Shown: positions 7,711-16,944, numbered from the stretch's first letter. The stretch: DNA of 50,768 nt from an uncultured Prevotella sp. (GCA_900548195.1 URJQ01000003.1:1-50768); one strand, 5' to 3'. The notes: generated by a model not told the origin, from the letters alone. A program made the numbers and translations.

Positions 7711-8937
7711 CTATATCCATTCGCGAATCCACTTCATAGCCTCCAGGCAGTCCTCACGCTTACCGAAGGCAGTCAGACGGACGTAGCCCTCGCCACTCGG
7801 ACCAAATCCCACGCCAGGAGTACAGACCACATGTGCCTCATAGAGCATCTGCTCGAAGAATTTCCAGGAAGGCATATCATGCGGAGTCTTCAGCCAAAGG
7901 TAAGGCGCATTCTCGCCTCCAAACACCTCTATGCCCACTTCCTCGAAGCCTTCCTTCATGATGCGAGCATTGGTCATATAGTATGAGATGACCTCCTTCA
8001 CCTGTGCGCGGCCCTCAGGACTATATGTTGCCTCCGCACCTCGCTGACTGATATAGCTCGTTCCATTGAATTTCGTACACTGGCGACGGTTCCAGAGGTA
8101 ATTGAGCTCAATGCGTTTACCATCAAGAGTGGAAACTGTCAGCTCCTTTGGCACCACTGTATATCCGCATCTTATGCCAGTAAAGCCTGCCGTCTTTGAG
8201 AAACTTCTAAATTCCACTGCGCATTTCTTTGCACCTCTTATCTCGTAGATGCTATGCGGAATCTCAGGATCCTGGATGTAAGCCTCGTAAGCTGCGTCGA
8301 AGAGGATGAGCGTATCGTTCTTCAATGCGTACTGCACCCATTTCTTCAATGTCTCCTTTGTGGCAACGGTGCCAGTAGGATTATTTGGGAAACAGAGGTA
8401 TATCACGTCCACACGCTGCTCTGGTGGCAAAGGAGTAAAATTATTTTCTGCATTGCTCGGCACGTATATCACGTTGTTCCATCGACCATTTTCCAGCACG
8501 CCAGCCCTGCCTATCATCACGTTAGAGTCGATATAGACGGGATAGATCGGGTCAGTGACGCAGATAGAGTTATCCCAGCGGAAGAGTTCCTGGAAGTTTC
8601 CTGTATCACTTTTCGCGCCATCATTGACAAAGACCTCGCTCGCATCAATGTGAATGCCACGTGCAAGGTAGTCATTCTTCACTATGGCATCACGCAGAAA
8701 CTTGTATCCCTGCTCCGGACCATATCCCCTGAAAGTGTCTTCATGCCCCATTTCATCGACTGCCTTGTGCATGGCTTCCACCACAGCAGGGCACAATGGC
8801 TGGGTCACGTCTCCGATACCGAGACTTATCACCTTGACGTTAGGATGCGTAGTCTTAAACGCATTCACCTTTTTGGCTATGTCTGCAAACAGATAATTGT
8901 TTGGCAATTTCAGGAAATGTTCGTTTACTAATGTCAT
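7711..8937 (-). CDS. dapL: LL-diaminopimelate aminotransferase
   Basis: This 408-aa PLP enzyme converts tetrahydrodipicolinate directly to LL-diaminopimelate, using glutamate, in lysine and peptidoglycan synthesis. It is a fold-type I aminotransferase. SLGIGDVTQPLCPAVVEAM near the N-terminus, the CFPNNPTG loop, FDAAYEAYI and the PLP-lysine motif SFSKTAGFTGIRCGY (K248) are characteristic of the DapL subgroup. Length is normal. It lies 183 nt downstream of dapF on the same strand; DapF uses its product, so the two form a functional pair. The gap holds half a TAGGTAATCA repeat and attcttcatt-type arrays. Confidence 0.95.
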   Translation of the reverse strand: MTLVNEHFLKLPNNYLFADIAKKVNAFKTTHPNVKVISLGIGDVTQPLCPAVVEAMHKAVDEMGHEDTFRGYGPEQGYKFLRDAIVKNDYLARGIHIDASEVFVNDGAKSDTGNFQELFRWDNSICVTDPIYPVYIDSNVMIGRAGVLENGRWNNVIYVPSNAENNFTPLPPEQRVDVIYLCFPNNPTGTVATKETLKKWVQYALKNDTLILFDAAYEAYIQDPEIPHSIYEIRGAKKCAVEFRSFSKTAGFTGIRCGYTVVPKELTVSTLDGKRIELNYLWNRRQCTKFNGTSYISQRGAEATYSPEGRAQVKEVISYYMTNARIMKEGFEEVGIEVFGGENAPYLWLKTPHDMPSWKFFEQMLYEAHVVCTPGVGFGPSGEGYVRLTAFGKREDCLEAMKWIREWI

Positions 8938-9120
8938 AGTTTACTGTAATAATAAATTATGAATGTAGAATAAAGGATTTTGATTACCTACTTGAGAATT
9001 AAGAATTAAGAATATGAGTTAGTCTCGCCCCAATGAAATGACTCTATGAGAATACGCAAGACAGACGACGTTATCCGCATTCTTCATTCCTCATTCTTCA
9101 TTCTTCATTTAATGAATTCT

Positions 9121-9993
9121 TCATTCCCCATTCGTCTTTTCTATATGATTATTCATTTCTATAGTGCCTTCAAACACTATGCAAGCCGGTCCCGTCATAT
9201 AGACATGATTGTCGCTTTCGCGCCATTCTATCTCAAGCGGACCACCATCCATTATCACGGTCACAGTGCGATGACTGAGATGATGCAGTATGGATGCCAC
9301 TGCCGTGGCGCAGGCACCTGTGCCGCAAGCCTGGGTAATGCCGCTTCCGCGCTCCCATACTCTCATTCTGACTTTGCCGTCAGCGAGGATTGTGGCAAAT
9401 TCCACGTTGGTGCGCTCAGGAAAAAGCTTGTCAAATTCTATCTGATGTCCGATACCAGCCACGTCGATATGCTCTGCATCATCGGTAAAAATGACCGTAT
9501 GAGGATTGCCCATACTGACAAATGTGGCTGAGTATTCGCCGTTCTCTGTATGTATTGTCACGCCATTCAGCGTGCCGTCTGTCGTTGCCACAAAGGTGGC
9601 ATCTGCAAGGGTGGGCTCTCCCATATCCACCGTCACCTTCTCCACCGTGTCATTCTTGCCGGTGATAAGATGCAGTCCTACTATTCCGGACTTCGTCTCC
9701 AAGGTAAGGTCTTTCTTGGTAGTCAGATGTTTGTCATAGACATATTTGCCTATACAGCGCGATGCGTTTCCACACATTCTCGCCTCCGAACCGTCCGCAT
9801 TGAAGATACGCATGGAGAAATCCGCCACCTTGCTCTTGCCTATCAGCACAAGTCCGTCACTTCCGATGCCGGTATGGTATCTGCTCCACTCCACCGAACA
9901 GGCGGAAGGTTCAGTTATTGCGTTACTCTCTGTATCTACATAGATGTAATCGTTGCCCAATCCGTGCATCTTAGTGAACCGAACTTCTGACAT
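9121..9993 (-). CDS. dapF: Diaminopimelate epimerase
   Basis: This 290-aa cytosolic cofactor-independent racemase converts LL- to meso-diaminopimelate. The two catalytic cysteines are visible: C74 in ARMCGNASRC and C223 in TQACGTGACA. The N-terminal KMHGLGNDYIYVD and GSDGLVLI motifs also fit. Residues after the normal end of the fold (MNNHIEKTNGE) read into repeat-like DNA, a slight extension. The ATG at 9993 was chosen; it follows a consensus promoter on the minus strand. dapL lies downstream in the same orientation. Confidence 0.95.
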   Translation of the reverse strand: MSEVRFTKMHGLGNDYIYVDTESNAITEPSACSVEWSRYHTGIGSDGLVLIGKSKVADFSMRIFNADGSEARMCGNASRCIGKYVYDKHLTTKKDLTLETKSGIVGLHLITGKNDTVEKVTVDMGEPTLADATFVATTDGTLNGVTIHTENGEYSATFVSMGNPHTVIFTDDAEHIDVAGIGHQIEFDKLFPERTNVEFATILADGKVRMRVWERGSGITQACGTGACATAVASILHHLSHRTVTVIMDGGPLEIEWRESDNHVYMTGPACIVFEGTIEMNNHIEKTNGE

Positions 9994-10110
9994 AGTGTAT
10001 TTGTGTTAGTGATGTTGTTTTCCTGAATATACAAGCAGCATAAATGAAAGAATACTTAACAAATGGATGTCTATAATTCTTCTTTTTACCTTATTTGTAA
10101 ATTCTGGGTG

Positions 10111-10141
10111 CAAAGTTATAACATTTTGTTTAACTTACAAA
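10111..10141 (-). promoter_or_regulatory. Consensus Bacteroidota promoter of dapF-dapL
   Basis: On the minus strand TTTG (10138-10141), a 19-nt spacer and TAACTTTG (10111-10118) match the primary sigma factor consensus exactly. The start site would be near 10104, about 110 nt before dapF. Confidence 0.75.
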
Positions 10142-10308
10142 GTTTTTGCTAACAAAAAGTGAAAATAAAATAAATAATTATTACAAATCATGTTTTTACC
10201 CCATTTCTCAACGTTATAATGTAAGGAAAACTGCCTCGATTGCTTACATATTTCCAGAAACTGCCATTTATTCTTTTAAAACGTCTGTCAGTTTTTTCCA
10301 CAACTTTA

Positions 10309-10339
10309 TTTGATAATGGAAAAAATATGACTATCTTTG
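10309..10339 (+). promoter_or_regulatory. Consensus Bacteroidota promoter of the Sel1-like gene
   Basis: TTTG (10309-10312), a 19-nt spacer and TATCTTTG (10332-10339) match the consensus. The predicted start site leaves a leader of about 25 nt before the ATG at 10370. Confidence 0.75.
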
Positions 10340-10369
10340 TACCCAAACTAATAACACCCACCCCAAACA

Positions 10370-12208
10370 ATGGAAAATCTCATACTAAATTACAAAATTG
10401 TGGAAGCCTTTTGGGCCCTCGCTGACAAAATGGAAGATGACCTCAAGTGCAGGAAATATTTCATACGTCTCGTTGGACTCAGAAACAATGTCGGGCTACT
10501 GCGTGATGAAATGGACAAAATCCAGGCTCTCGCAGAGCAGGGAAACCCATTTATGCAGTACGCTTTCGCACGCTATCATGACTGTCTGGCACCTGCAAAA
10601 GATTCTCCTGCCATCGCATGGAACTACTATTGCAAGGCTATCGATGCTGGTATCGCTGATGCACGCGCCTACAGAGCTTTCTTCTTCCGAAATGGCGACT
10701 TGGACGAATTTGACCTCATGCGCTACTCTCTGGAAATGGATATTGCACGAGAAGAAGGCAGCGAGAAGGCTATCGAACAGCATATACGCAATCTCATCTT
10801 TGGAAATGAAGGCGTTACAAAGGATGCTGAACTCGCACTCTCTATGGCTTCCTCTATTATAAATAAGGAGAAAACTGACAACGAACTCCTCAATCCGATG
10901 ATTCTACGACTCATGGGAAATGCAGAAATAGTGCTCGGCAGATACGACAAGGCAAGGGAATACTTTGAACAAGCTGTAAGATATGGCGACAGCGGAGCAT
11001 ATTATCAGATGGCTTTCCATTTCTGCAGCAATGAAGACGGAACAATAATCGACAGCGAGGGATTCAATGAAATAATGGATAAAGCGAATGAAGTCAATGC
11101 TTCGGAAGCATCCATCCAGCATATCATTCAGATAGATTTCTCGTCTTTCGACAATCTCGATGAAGAAATGAAAGAAAGAACTTCCATTGCTGTCAAGGAT
11201 GAACTGACCAGAGGATGGTTACTCGGCGAAGGTATATGCCCGTATTTCCTCGGCAATTTATATTCCGACGGACTACTTGGATTCAATCAGGACTATGCGC
11301 AAGCATGGATATGGTACTCACGCGGTGCCGCTCTCAGAGAACCGGCATGCTATGTACGAATGGCTGAATTGATTCTCGATGGACTTGTTACCGTTGAGGG
11401 AGCAGACGAAGAGTATGGCTATTTTTGCCAGTTTAAGGCTTACAAACTCGGTGAAGATTCCATGCTTATGCCTGTCTGCGAAGCATACGAGGATGGACAC
11501 CTGGCTCGTTATGCTGATATTATTGAGACAGAATGCATCTCAAAGCGCGACGAAATCATGGCTATCGAGGAACAAGAAGACGAACAGGAATGCGAGATAG
11601 GTGAGGATGACTGGACATCAGACCCCGATATCGACCTCAGATACCATACCTGCTGCGAGTATGTAGAAATGGCTGAGAGAAAAACAAGAGAGCAACAATA
11701 CTGGAATGTCTCAAAGACGGTAAACAAATACCTGGATATCGCCACCCAACTGCTGGAGATCGATATGTATGTAGATGAATTATACGCCATTAACGATAGG
11801 TTTCTCGATCTCATATTCTATCATCCACGACTCAAGCTGCGCCTTTCTCGCTTTCAGCTCAACGTCCTTACAGCCATCGAAATACGAGAAGACCATGAAC
11901 TCGGACTTACCGAGGATATACAAAAAGACATCGATACACTCGAAAAGAACATCGCTCTCGCAGATGCAGGGCGCCAGGATGAAATACCACAGGCAGGGCA
12001 TCTGCTCAGAGACCCTATAGAGTGGACCGCCAAATGGGAAAATGTCATTGACGAAACTGAGCGGAAAGCATACAGCAGACTCAAGGATTATCCACGTGGA
12101 ATGGGCTTCTGCTTTAGTTACTGGGCAGAGCTAAGAGACGCTCTCATGCGCTTAGGCGTAGAGTGGCGCACCCCTCAAATGATGAATCCAAGGGTAATGT
12201 TCGATTAG
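10370..12208 (+). CDS. Sel1/TPR-like repeat protein (612 aa)
   Basis: This is a large, mostly helical cytosolic protein with Sel1-like repeats. Visible units include ALAEQGNPFMQYAFARYHDC, AWNYYCKAIDAGIADARAYRA, YDKAREYFEQAVRYGDSGAYYQMA and YAQAWIWYSRGAALREPACYVRMAELILDG. There is an acidic linker (EEQEDEQECEIGEDDW, about residues 401-416). A C-terminal region rich in tryptophan and arginine (WTAKWENVID, FSYWAELRDALMRLGVEWRTP) is not repeat-like and may be a separate conserved domain. No signal peptide is seen. Such repeats act as protein-binding scaffolds, and no partner is suggested by the neighbours. It has its own consensus promoter. Confidence 0.72.
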   Translation: MENLILNYKIVEAFWALADKMEDDLKCRKYFIRLVGLRNNVGLLRDEMDKIQALAEQGNPFMQYAFARYHDCLAPAKDSPAIAWNYYCKAIDAGIADARAYRAFFFRNGDLDEFDLMRYSLEMDIAREEGSEKAIEQHIRNLIFGNEGVTKDAELALSMASSIINKEKTDNELLNPMILRLMGNAEIVLGRYDKAREYFEQAVRYGDSGAYYQMAFHFCSNEDGTIIDSEGFNEIMDKANEVNASEASIQHIIQIDFSSFDNLDEEMKERTSIAVKDELTRGWLLGEGICPYFLGNLYSDGLLGFNQDYAQAWIWYSRGAALREPACYVRMAELILDGLVTVEGADEEYGYFCQFKAYKLGEDSMLMPVCEAYEDGHLARYADIIETECISKRDEIMAIEEQEDEQECEIGEDDWTSDPDIDLRYHTCCEYVEMAERKTREQQYWNVSKTVNKYLDIATQLLEIDMYVDELYAINDRFLDLIFYHPRLKLRLSRFQLNVLTAIEIREDHELGLTEDIQKDIDTLEKNIALADAGRQDEIPQAGHLLRDPIEWTAKWENVIDETERKAYSRLKDYPRGMGFCFSYWAELRDALMRLGVEWRTPQMMNPRVMFD

Positions 12209-12263
12209 CAAGAATCCATTCCCCGCCACAATGCCACCCACATCACCGCCCGATACCGCAGCA

Positions 12264-12300
12264 ATCCGCCACCGTGTCGGGCGCGTTACCGCCCGATATT
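12264..12300 (+). repeat. GCCACYGTG-type hairpin, copy 2
   Basis: The lead-in GCCACCGTGT is followed by stem CGGGCG, loop CGTTAC and arm CGCCCG (12278-12295). The stem differs from the CAGCCG/CGGCTG version, but both arms changed together. It lies just past the Sel1-like gene. Confidence 0.75.
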
Positions 12301-12317
12301 AGTAAGAATCCATCATG

Positions 12318-12364
12318 CGTCAGCGCGATTTTTCACTCTTCACTCTTCACTTTTCACTCTTCAC
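12318..12364 (+). repeat. CAGCGCGATTTTTCAC + heptamer array, copy
   Basis: The head cgtcagcgcgatttttcac is followed by tcttcac/ttttcac units. It is flanked by the hairpin copies at 12.28 and 12.44 kb, so the 12209-12485 gap is made almost wholly of dispersed repeats. Confidence 0.65.
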
Positions 12365-12418
12365 TAAAGCAACAATCCGCCACTGTGTTCGCTTTGTCGA
12401 ATGGCGCAATGTCCACTA

Positions 12419-12461
12419 AAGCAACAATCCGCCACTGTGTCGGGCGCGTTACCGCCCGATT
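12419..12461 (+). repeat. GCCACYGTG-type hairpin, copy 3
   Basis: GCCACTGTGT, stem CGGGCG (12441-12446), loop CGTTAC and arm CGCCCG (12453-12458). The ATG of the DUF1963 gene follows 27 nt later. A related lead-in (aatccgccactgtg) at 12373-12386 is followed by a different small hairpin, TTCG-CTTTGT-CGAA. Confidence 0.75.
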
Positions 12462-12485
12462 CTCCCCCTAAAAAGAAAGAAAAAA

Positions 12486-13115
12486 ATGTCAATCCAATTC
12501 TCATTCCAAAAACAAGCCGCCCCCCTAACATCCCATTCCAAGATGTGGGGCTACGCAGATATGCCAGATTCCCTGTACTATCCCACCATCCCCTACGAAG
12601 ATGAAGGCAAGGAATACCACGACCCCCTCACCTTCCTATGCCAGATAAGGCTGGAGGACATTGCGCCATTCGACAAAGCGAACCTCCTCCCCCACACCGG
12701 AATGCTCTATTTCTTCGCCGACATAGACTATTTCCTCGGCAATCTCGACGCCCCATCTCCAGGAATGGGAAGATGGGATACCGACCATTTCAGAGTGCTT
12801 TATTCTCCAGATACCACCGACCTCCACACCCACAAAATCGTGGATGAAGACGGACAACCTATCGGATTACCACCCGAAGAAATCACTTTCTCCGAGTGCG
12901 ATGACAAAGAATATGGATTCAAAATGCTCGGAAAACCTTTCTTCGATGAGATAGAAGAACAGTATGGCGACTGGATTTCACTCTTGCAAATCGACTGCGA
13001 CGATGATTGGCAACTGCAATTCTACGATTGCGGAATGCTATGCTTCATGATAAGTCCGCAAGATCTCGCCGCGCTTCGCTTCGATAAAGCCGAATGTTAT
13101 CTCCATTCTTCATAA
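12486..13115 (+). CDS. YwqG-like protein (DUF1963)
   Basis: This 209-aa cytosolic protein matches the YwqG/DUF1963 family, whose biochemical role is not established. Family-like segments are KMWGYADMPDS near the N-terminus, DPLTFLCQIRLEDIAPF, LLPHTGMLYFFADIDYF, the SLLQIDCDDDWQL stretch, and the end with FYDCGMLCFMISPQDLAALRFDKAECYL. Length is slightly below the 240-270 common in the family, which fits a compact member. The start follows a GCCACYGTG-type hairpin by 27 nt. No partner is indicated by the surroundings. Confidence 0.78.
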   Translation: MSIQFSFQKQAAPLTSHSKMWGYADMPDSLYYPTIPYEDEGKEYHDPLTFLCQIRLEDIAPFDKANLLPHTGMLYFFADIDYFLGNLDAPSPGMGRWDTDHFRVLYSPDTTDLHTHKIVDEDGQPIGLPPEEITFSECDDKEYGFKMLGKPFFDEIEEQYGDWISLLQIDCDDDWQLQFYDCGMLCFMISPQDLAALRFDKAECYLHSS

Positions 13116-13312
13116 TAATAACATACATTTTCCATGTAAGAAGCATTATGATTAACGATACGATTGCTAAAGAATAAGGCGACTTTTCGGGCTTATTAAG
13201 ACAAATTGCCATGGGAAGTAGCCTAAAAGCACTTTTTAGTTGACATATCGTCATTATAATAATGTGTCAAAATAGAAAATGAAAGATATTTGAAAAATTT
13301 TCTAATATTTTG

Positions 13313-13343
13313 TTTGCAGTTTCAAAAAATATATGTACTTTTG
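13313..13343 (+). promoter_or_regulatory. Consensus promoter of the trp operon
   Basis: TTTG (13313-13316), a 19-nt spacer and TACTTTTG (13336-13343) match the Bacteroidota consensus exactly. Transcription would begin near 13350, about 95 nt before the leader peptide and 308 nt before trpB. I see no gene in 13116-13312. Confidence 0.8.
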
Positions 13344-13444
13344 CACCGTCATTTCAAAGATAACGCCAATAAACTGATTTTATGACGTTGTTTTGACAAG
13401 GTAACAAGATAATAATTAGCAACAATAGACAACAACATAAGACA

Positions 13445-13489
13445 ATGATACAATTCTGCGCAAATAACTGGTGGTGGCGTAACTCATAA
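13445..13489 (+). CDS. trpL: trp operon leader peptide (Trp-Trp-Trp)
   Basis: A 14-codon frame, MIQFCANNWWWRNS, contains three consecutive TGG codons (13469-13477) and ends at TAA 13487-13489. It lies between the trp promoter and a strong intrinsic terminator, the layout of ribosome-mediated attenuation. Upstream and downstream segments can pair in alternative ways: ctgcgca (13456-13462) with tgcgcag (13516-13522), and cagttg (13495-13500) with caactg (13556-13561). The second pairing would open the terminator stem. When tryptophan is scarce, stalling on the Trp codons should favour the second pairing. It is too short for ordinary gene finders. Confidence 0.85.
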   Translation: MIQFCANNWWWRNS

Positions 13490-13540
13490 CTAAACAGTTG
13501 TGGGACGCACCCTTATGCGCAGTATCGCTTGGCACATATT

Positions 13541-13585
13541 CGGGCTTGCAAGACGCAACTGTCTTGTAAGCCCGATTTGTTTTTT
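13541..13585 (+). terminator. trp attenuator terminator
   Basis: A 14-bp stem (13541-13554 with 13561-13574) has one G-U pair and a 6-nt loop gcaact. It is followed by a T-rich run atttgtttttt. It lies 51 nt after the leader-peptide stop and 72 nt before trpB. The loop and the first stem base take part in the proposed antiterminator pairing with 13495-13500. Confidence 0.88.
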
Positions 13586-13657
13586 CTCCCCTCTCGGAGA
13601 AACAGGATATTTTTTATTCAACAAACGTAAATATAAGAATTTCAAACATATACGACT

Positions 13658-14848
13658 ATGAAGAGTTATCACGTGGATGAGAATGGATACTATGGACGCT
13701 TTGGCGGAGCATATATCCCGGAAATACTGTATAAGACAGTAGAAGACTTGAAGAAAGCGTACCTCCCTATCATTGAGAGTGACGAGTTTCAGACTGAGTT
13801 TCGCACACTTTTACGCGACTATGTAGGACGACCTTCACCGCTCTATTACGCTAAGAGAATGAGTGAAAAATACGGTTGCCAGTTATATCTCAAGCGTGAA
13901 GACCTCAATCATACAGGTGCACACAAGATAAATAATGCCATCGGACAGATTCTTATAGCAAAGAAAATGGGAAAGAAACGCATCGTTGCCGAGACCGGAG
14001 CCGGGCAGCATGGCGTAGCAACAGCCACTGTTTGCGCTCTGATGGATATGCCTTGCAGAGTATATATGGGCGCGCTCGATGTCGAAAGACAGCGTCCTAA
14101 CGTGGAGAGAATGAAGATGCTGGGAGCTGAAGTATATCCTGTGGAAAGCGGAAACAAAACCTTAAAGGATGCCACTAACGAGGCTATACGCGACTGGTGC
14201 TGCCATCCCTCAGACACATTCTATATCATTGGCTCCACCGTAGGACCGCATCCCTATCCTGATATGGTGGCAAGACTTCAGGCTGTCATCAGTGAAGAAA
14301 TCAAATTTCAGCTCAAAGAGAAGATAGGACGTGACTATCCTGACTATCTCATGGCGTGTGTAGGAGGTGGTTCCAACGCTGCTGGCACCATATATCATTA
14401 TATTGACGATGAGAGAGTGAAGATTATTCTCGGTGAAGCTGGAGGCCTTGGCTACGAAACGGCAAAGACTGCTGCGTCAATGACCATCGGAACGGTAGGA
14501 ATACTGCACGGAGGACGCATCAAACTCATGCAAACCGAAGACGGACAAATAGTGGAACCTTACTCCATCTCTGCCGGATTGGACTATCCTGGCACGGGTC
14601 CGATACACTGTAACCTCCATGAGCAAGGCAGAGCTAAGGTCCTTTCTATCAATGATGACGAAGCTCTGCGTGCCGCTTTCGAGCTCACTCGCATGGAAGG
14701 TATTATCCCTGCACTCGAATCCAGCCACGCTCTTGCAATGCTTCCAAAGATGAAACAGCATTTCAAGCCTGATGATGTGGTCGTTCTTACCGTATCTGGA
14801 CGTGGAGATAAGGACCTGGAGACATATATGAAATACGCTAATCAGTAA
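13658..14848 (+). CDS. trpB: Tryptophan synthase beta subunit
   Basis: This 396-aa PLP enzyme joins indole and serine to make tryptophan in an alpha2-beta2 complex with TrpA (encoded at the end of this operon). Motifs are GRFGGAYIPEIL at the N-terminus, the PLP-lysine in LNHTGAHKINNAIGQ (K90), the ETGAGQHGVATA substrate loop, the CVGGGSNAAG phosphate loop and GRGDKD near the C-terminus. Length is typical of TrpB1. It is the first structural gene after the attenuator, as is usual in Bacteroidales, where the order is trpB-E-G-D-C-F-A. The ATG at 13658 begins the standard N-terminus. Confidence 0.97.
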   Translation: MKSYHVDENGYYGRFGGAYIPEILYKTVEDLKKAYLPIIESDEFQTEFRTLLRDYVGRPSPLYYAKRMSEKYGCQLYLKREDLNHTGAHKINNAIGQILIAKKMGKKRIVAETGAGQHGVATATVCALMDMPCRVYMGALDVERQRPNVERMKMLGAEVYPVESGNKTLKDATNEAIRDWCCHPSDTFYIIGSTVGPHPYPDMVARLQAVISEEIKFQLKEKIGRDYPDYLMACVGGGSNAAGTIYHYIDDERVKIILGEAGGLGYETAKTAASMTIGTVGILHGGRIKLMQTEDGQIVEPYSISAGLDYPGTGPIHCNLHEQGRAKVLSINDDEALRAAFELTRMEGIIPALESSHALAMLPKMKQHFKPDDVVVLTVSGRGDKDLETYMKYANQ

Positions 14849-14873
14849 ACCTTTACATTCTATCCATCCAATT

Positions 14874-16289
14874 ATGAAATACAAATATAAGGTACATACC
14901 AAGCAGATGCTTGCCGACTTGATGACTCCAGTGAGCGCTTATCTCAGACTTAGGGATAGTTCGGAGAAGAGTATTCTGATGGAATCAAGCGATTATCACT
15001 CCGGAAAAAATGCGCATTCATACATCGGTGTCAATCCTATTGCTGAGGTTTCAATAGGTCATGGCATGGGAAAATGCAGTTTTCCTGATCGACAGACCTT
15101 CGAGCATGAGATTACATCGACCTACAAAAGCGATGAGATAATCCATGAATTTATGAGCAAATTCTCATTCGAAGGCGATGAAAGGCAACTGCGCAACTGC
15201 GCTCTTTGGGGCTTTACGTCATTCAATGCTGTGAGATATTTTGAAAATATCGCTGTAAAAGATGAGACACAGGAACGCAATGATGCTCCTGATATGCTCT
15301 ATATACTGTTCAAATACGTACTGGAGTTTGACCATTTCAATAATCTTCTCTACCTCCACGAACTCGTAGCAGAGGGCGAAAAGCCTACTCTCACCGACTT
15401 GGAGCACCGACTTTGCCGACTGAACGTTCCGATTTATGGTTTCCATGCCGTAGGGGAGGTGGCGTCAACTCTTACTGATGAGGAACATAAGGCAAACATT
15501 CGCAAGGGAATAGCACACTGTAAGCGTGGTGATGTCTTTCAGATTGTCCTCTCACGTCGCTTCATTCAGCGCTATGAAGGTGATGATTTCAAACTTTACC
15601 GCACTCTTCGCAGCATAAATCCTTCGCCTTATCTCTTCTATATGGACTTCGGAGGATTCAGAATATTTGGCAGTTCACCGGAAACGCATTGCAGAATAGA
15701 GAAGACAGCTGAGGGATTTAAGGCTTATATCGACCCTATTGCTGGCACTACACGCCGCACTGGCGATGCGGAAACGGACAGAAAGAATGCTGATTACCTG
15801 CGTAATGACCCGAAAGAGAATGCCGAACACGTGATGCTCGTCGATCTTGCACGCAATGATTTGAGCCGTAATTGCCACAATGTGAAGGTGGATTTCTATA
15901 AGGAATTGCAGTATTACAGCCACGTTATCCATCTTGTCAGCCGCGTAAGTGGCACACTCGACAAGGCGACAGACCCGGTAAAGGCATTCATTGACACATT
16001 CCCGGCAGGCACACTGAGCGGCGCTCCGAAGGTGAGAGCTATGCAATTGATTAGTGAATACGAGCCTCACAACCGTGGAGCATACGGTGGATGCGTGGGA
16101 AATATCTCGTTTGACGGCAGTCTTAACCAGGCTATCACCATCCGAACCTTCGTAAGTCGCAACAACGAACTATGGTTCCAAGCCGGAGGAGGCATCGTGG
16201 CAAAGAGCGATGAGGAATATGAATTGCAAGAAGTAAACAACAAACTCGGTGCTTTGCGCCGTGCTATAGAAAAAGCAGAAGAGTTATGA
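14874..16289 (+). CDS. trpE: Anthranilate synthase component I
   Basis: This 471-aa enzyme converts chorismate and ammonia, supplied by TrpG, to anthranilate. The chorismate-binding domain shows GDVFQIVLSRRF, SPSPYLFYM-like NPSPYLFYMDFGGFRIFGSSPE, IDPIAGTTRR, DPKENAEHVMLVDLARNDL, and the C-terminal GTLSGAPKVRAMQLI and GAYGGCVG. The N-terminal region has LLESSDY-like MESSDY, as in feedback-inhibited forms, so tryptophan inhibition is likely. It ends by overlapping trpG (ATGA, 4 nt), implying translational coupling of the two subunits. Confidence 0.95.
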   Translation: MKYKYKVHTKQMLADLMTPVSAYLRLRDSSEKSILMESSDYHSGKNAHSYIGVNPIAEVSIGHGMGKCSFPDRQTFEHEITSTYKSDEIIHEFMSKFSFEGDERQLRNCALWGFTSFNAVRYFENIAVKDETQERNDAPDMLYILFKYVLEFDHFNNLLYLHELVAEGEKPTLTDLEHRLCRLNVPIYGFHAVGEVASTLTDEEHKANIRKGIAHCKRGDVFQIVLSRRFIQRYEGDDFKLYRTLRSINPSPYLFYMDFGGFRIFGSSPETHCRIEKTAEGFKAYIDPIAGTTRRTGDAETDRKNADYLRNDPKENAEHVMLVDLARNDLSRNCHNVKVDFYKELQYYSHVIHLVSRVSGTLDKATDPVKAFIDTFPAGTLSGAPKVRAMQLISEYEPHNRGAYGGCVGNISFDGSLNQAITIRTFVSRNNELWFQAGGGIVAKSDEEYELQEVNNKLGALRRAIEKAEEL

Positions 16290-16888
16290 GAATAGCAATG
16301 ATAGACAATTATGACAGCTTCACCTACAATCTGGTGCACCTTGTCCGTGAACTTGGAGCCGAAGTGACGGTGTTTCGCAATGACCAATTCGAGCTGTCAG
16401 CCCTTGATTCCTATGATAAGATAATGCTAAGTCCTGGTCCTGGCATCCCTTCCGAAGCAGGAAAACTGCTTGATGTCATTCGTACCTACGCCGGTGTCAA
16501 GCCTATTCTCGGTATATGTCTTGGCGAACAAGCCATCGGAGAGGTCTTTGGAGGCAAACTTGTCAATCTGAGTGAAGTCTTTCATGGCGTTCAGACGCCA
16601 GCTCATGTGGTGATGTTTCCTGATGAAAGCAATCCTGAGAAGCGCGTTTGCGACCCTATATTCAAGGGATTAAATCATGATATCCTTGTAGGAAGATACC
16701 ATTCGTGGGTGGTAGATGCGAGTTCGCTGCCTGATTGCCTTGAGATTACCTGCACATCTAATGAAGGACAGGTGATGGCTTTGAGGCATAAGGAGTATGA
16801 TATCCGCGGAATACAGTTTCATCCTGAGAGCATTCTCACTCCGGATGGAAAGCGTATTATCAAAAATTGGATGGTGTTAAGAAGTTAA
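16286..16888 (+). CDS. trpG: Anthranilate synthase component II (glutamine amidotransferase)
   Basis: This 200-aa class I amidotransferase releases ammonia from glutamine for TrpE. The nucleophile is C78 in GICLGEQAIGE, the oxyanion and early motif is SPGPGIPSEAG, and the His-Glu pair lies in IQFHPESIL. The residue after CLG is glutamate where many TrpG/PabA proteins have histidine (CLGHQ). It overlaps trpE by 4 nt. In some bacteria one protein serves both anthranilate and aminobenzoate synthases; placement here argues for tryptophan as the main role. Confidence 0.95.
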   Translation: MRIAMIDNYDSFTYNLVHLVRELGAEVTVFRNDQFELSALDSYDKIMLSPGPGIPSEAGKLLDVIRTYAGVKPILGICLGEQAIGEVFGGKLVNLSEVFHGVQTPAHVVMFPDESNPEKRVCDPIFKGLNHDILVGRYHSWVVDASSLPDCLEITCTSNEGQVMALRHKEYDIRGIQFHPESILTPDGKRIIKNWMVLRS

Positions 16889-16944
16889 GCACTAACTATT
16901 TTCTTACATCTTCCTATGAAAGAATCCACTTAAACTTAAGAGTT

